Assembly (NCBI GenBank): GCA_947624395.1
Contig: CANQKA010000012.1
Span: forward strand, 1 to 36,500
From: an uncultured Oscillospiraceae bacterium
Lineage (GTDB): Bacteria > Bacillota > Clostridia > Oscillospirales > Oscillospiraceae
Length of the DNA: 36,500 nucleotides
Reading direction: 5' to 3'
Shown here: one piece after another, positions 35,644 to 36,500 of the stretch
How positions within the stretch are numbered: position 1 is the stretch's first letter
How the letters are laid out: each line of letters opens with the position of its first letter
Position numbers and translations under genes: made by a program
The notes under the pieces: generated by a model
What the model was told of the DNA's origin: nothing
Database searches by the model: none
What the model saw: only the letters and a program-made list of their open reading frames with translations

Positions 35644-36001
35644 GTATTATATGGGCCTGCCGTACCGTATGGAGATCGTCCGGGATGTGGACGAAGGCGG
35701 TTTTGTGGCGTCGTTCCCGGACCTGAAGGGCTGCATCACCTGCGGTGAAACGGTGGAAGCCGTTGCCGCCAATGCGGAGGACAGCAAGCGGGAATGGCTG
35801 GCCGCCGCGCTGGAAGATGGGTATGAGATACCGGAGCCTTCCACGGACAGCGAGTATTCCGGACAATTCAAGCTGCGGATCCCGAAGTCGCTGCATAGAT
35901 CGCTGGCGGAACACTCCAAGCGAGAAGGTATCAGCATGAACCAATACTGTTTGTATCTGTTGACTAAGAACGACGCAGAATACCCTCGGGCTCATCCATG
36001 A
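35630..36001 (+). CDS. hicB: HicB family antitoxin
   Basis: MEIVRDVDEGGFVASFPDLKGCITCGETVEAVAANAEDSKREWL; C-terminal GQFKLRIPKSLHRSLAEHSKREGISMNQYCLYLL (RHH/Arc-like). Confidence 0.92.
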   Translation: MKTIEYYMGLPYRMEIVRDVDEGGFVASFPDLKGCITCGETVEAVAANAEDSKREWLAAALEDGYEIPEPSTDSEYSGQFKLRIPKSLHRSLAEHSKREGISMNQYCLYLLTKNDAEYPRAHP

Positions 36002-36005
36002 CCAC

Positions 36006-36046
36006 AAAAGCACGGTTTCTTTGAGAGAAACCGTGCTTTTGCTTTT
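36006..36046 (+). terminator. Intrinsic terminator of hicAB
   Basis: AAAGCACGGTTTCT TTGAG AGAAACCGTGCTTT TGCTTTTTT. Confidence 0.85.
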
Positions 36047-36171
36047 TTGGCTGAAGGAATGGACCCATACTGGCGGTATAAATATTTTACTCCAAATTAT
36101 ACGGATGGTGTGTACAAGGGCGCGGGGCTATGTGTTATGCTTATAGCAGACGAAAACGAGGAGGGATACGT

Positions 36172-36500
36172 GTGAATATCAAGCTTTCGGAAAATATTCG
36201 GGCACAGCGTCGGGCGCGATCGCTGGCACAGCAGCAGGTGGCGGACGCGTTGGGCGTTACCGTCGGGGCAGTGTATAAATGGGAGGCGAACTTATCCGCG
36301 CCCGATCTGACGCTGCTGGTGGAGCTTGCCGACCTGTTTGACACATCGGTGGATGTTCTGCTCGGCTATGCTGTGAAAAGCAACAAGCAGGCCGACACGG
36401 TTGCCCGGCTCAGGGCGTGTTTGCAAAACAGGGATACGGACGGACTTGCCGAGGCGGAAAAAGCGCTGCTTCGCTATCCAAACTGCTTTGACATCGTGTA
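36172..36500 (+). CDS. XRE family HTH regulator, partial at right edge
   Basis: GTG start after GAGGAGGG; NIKLSENIRAQRRARSLAQQQVADALGVTVGAVYKWEANLSAPDLTLLVELADLFDTSVDVLLGY; TPR-like continuation. Confidence 0.9.
   Translation, partial: MNIKLSENIRAQRRARSLAQQQVADALGVTVGAVYKWEANLSAPDLTLLVELADLFDTSVDVLLGYAVKSNKQADTVARLRACLQNRDTDGLAEAEKALLRYPNCFDIV

Overview
High-GC bacterial chromosomal window. Gene content and repeat style suggest a Clostridia/Oscillospiraceae-type Firmicute (inference; no database search was possible). Left part: a hexuronate/KDG catabolic locus with a GntR/FCD regulator, KDPG aldolase, KDG kinase, a HIT protein and uronate isomerase. This locus looks damaged: kduI is missing its N-terminal part, and an MFS transporter remnant is fused in frame to a uxaA remnant carrying two deletions and a frameshift. 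Next come cysK and two paralogous secreted LRR(BspA)+FN3 proteins, the second ending in a C39-like cysteine peptidase domain. Then a four-module flavodiiron protein plus a short rubredoxin absent from the ORF track, a YdcF-like protein, an ABC-F ATPase, a PBP + FHA-FtsW/RodA pair, NusG_II/Gx-transporter/DUF975 genes, RodA, RadC, a voltage-gated K+ channel, an ECF sigma/RsgI-like pair, a HerA/DUF853 ATPase, a queuosine-precursor transporter, a lipid kinase, an XRE regulator, DegV, tRNA-Pro, HicAB and a partial XRE regulator. The best signals outside standard CDS annotation are: (1) two covarying copies of a two-hairpin structured element directly after tRNA-Pro; (2) a dispersed large-hairpin family with a conserved ATACACAAAGTAT apex (two full copies plus degenerate tandem units); (3) a preQ1-I riboswitch with visible terminator/antiterminator logic before the queuosine transporter; (4) a MITE-like palindromic family; (5) the serial deletions in the hexuronate locus; (6) a 39-aa small ORF with a strong RBS; (7) palindromic and direct-repeat operator candidates.
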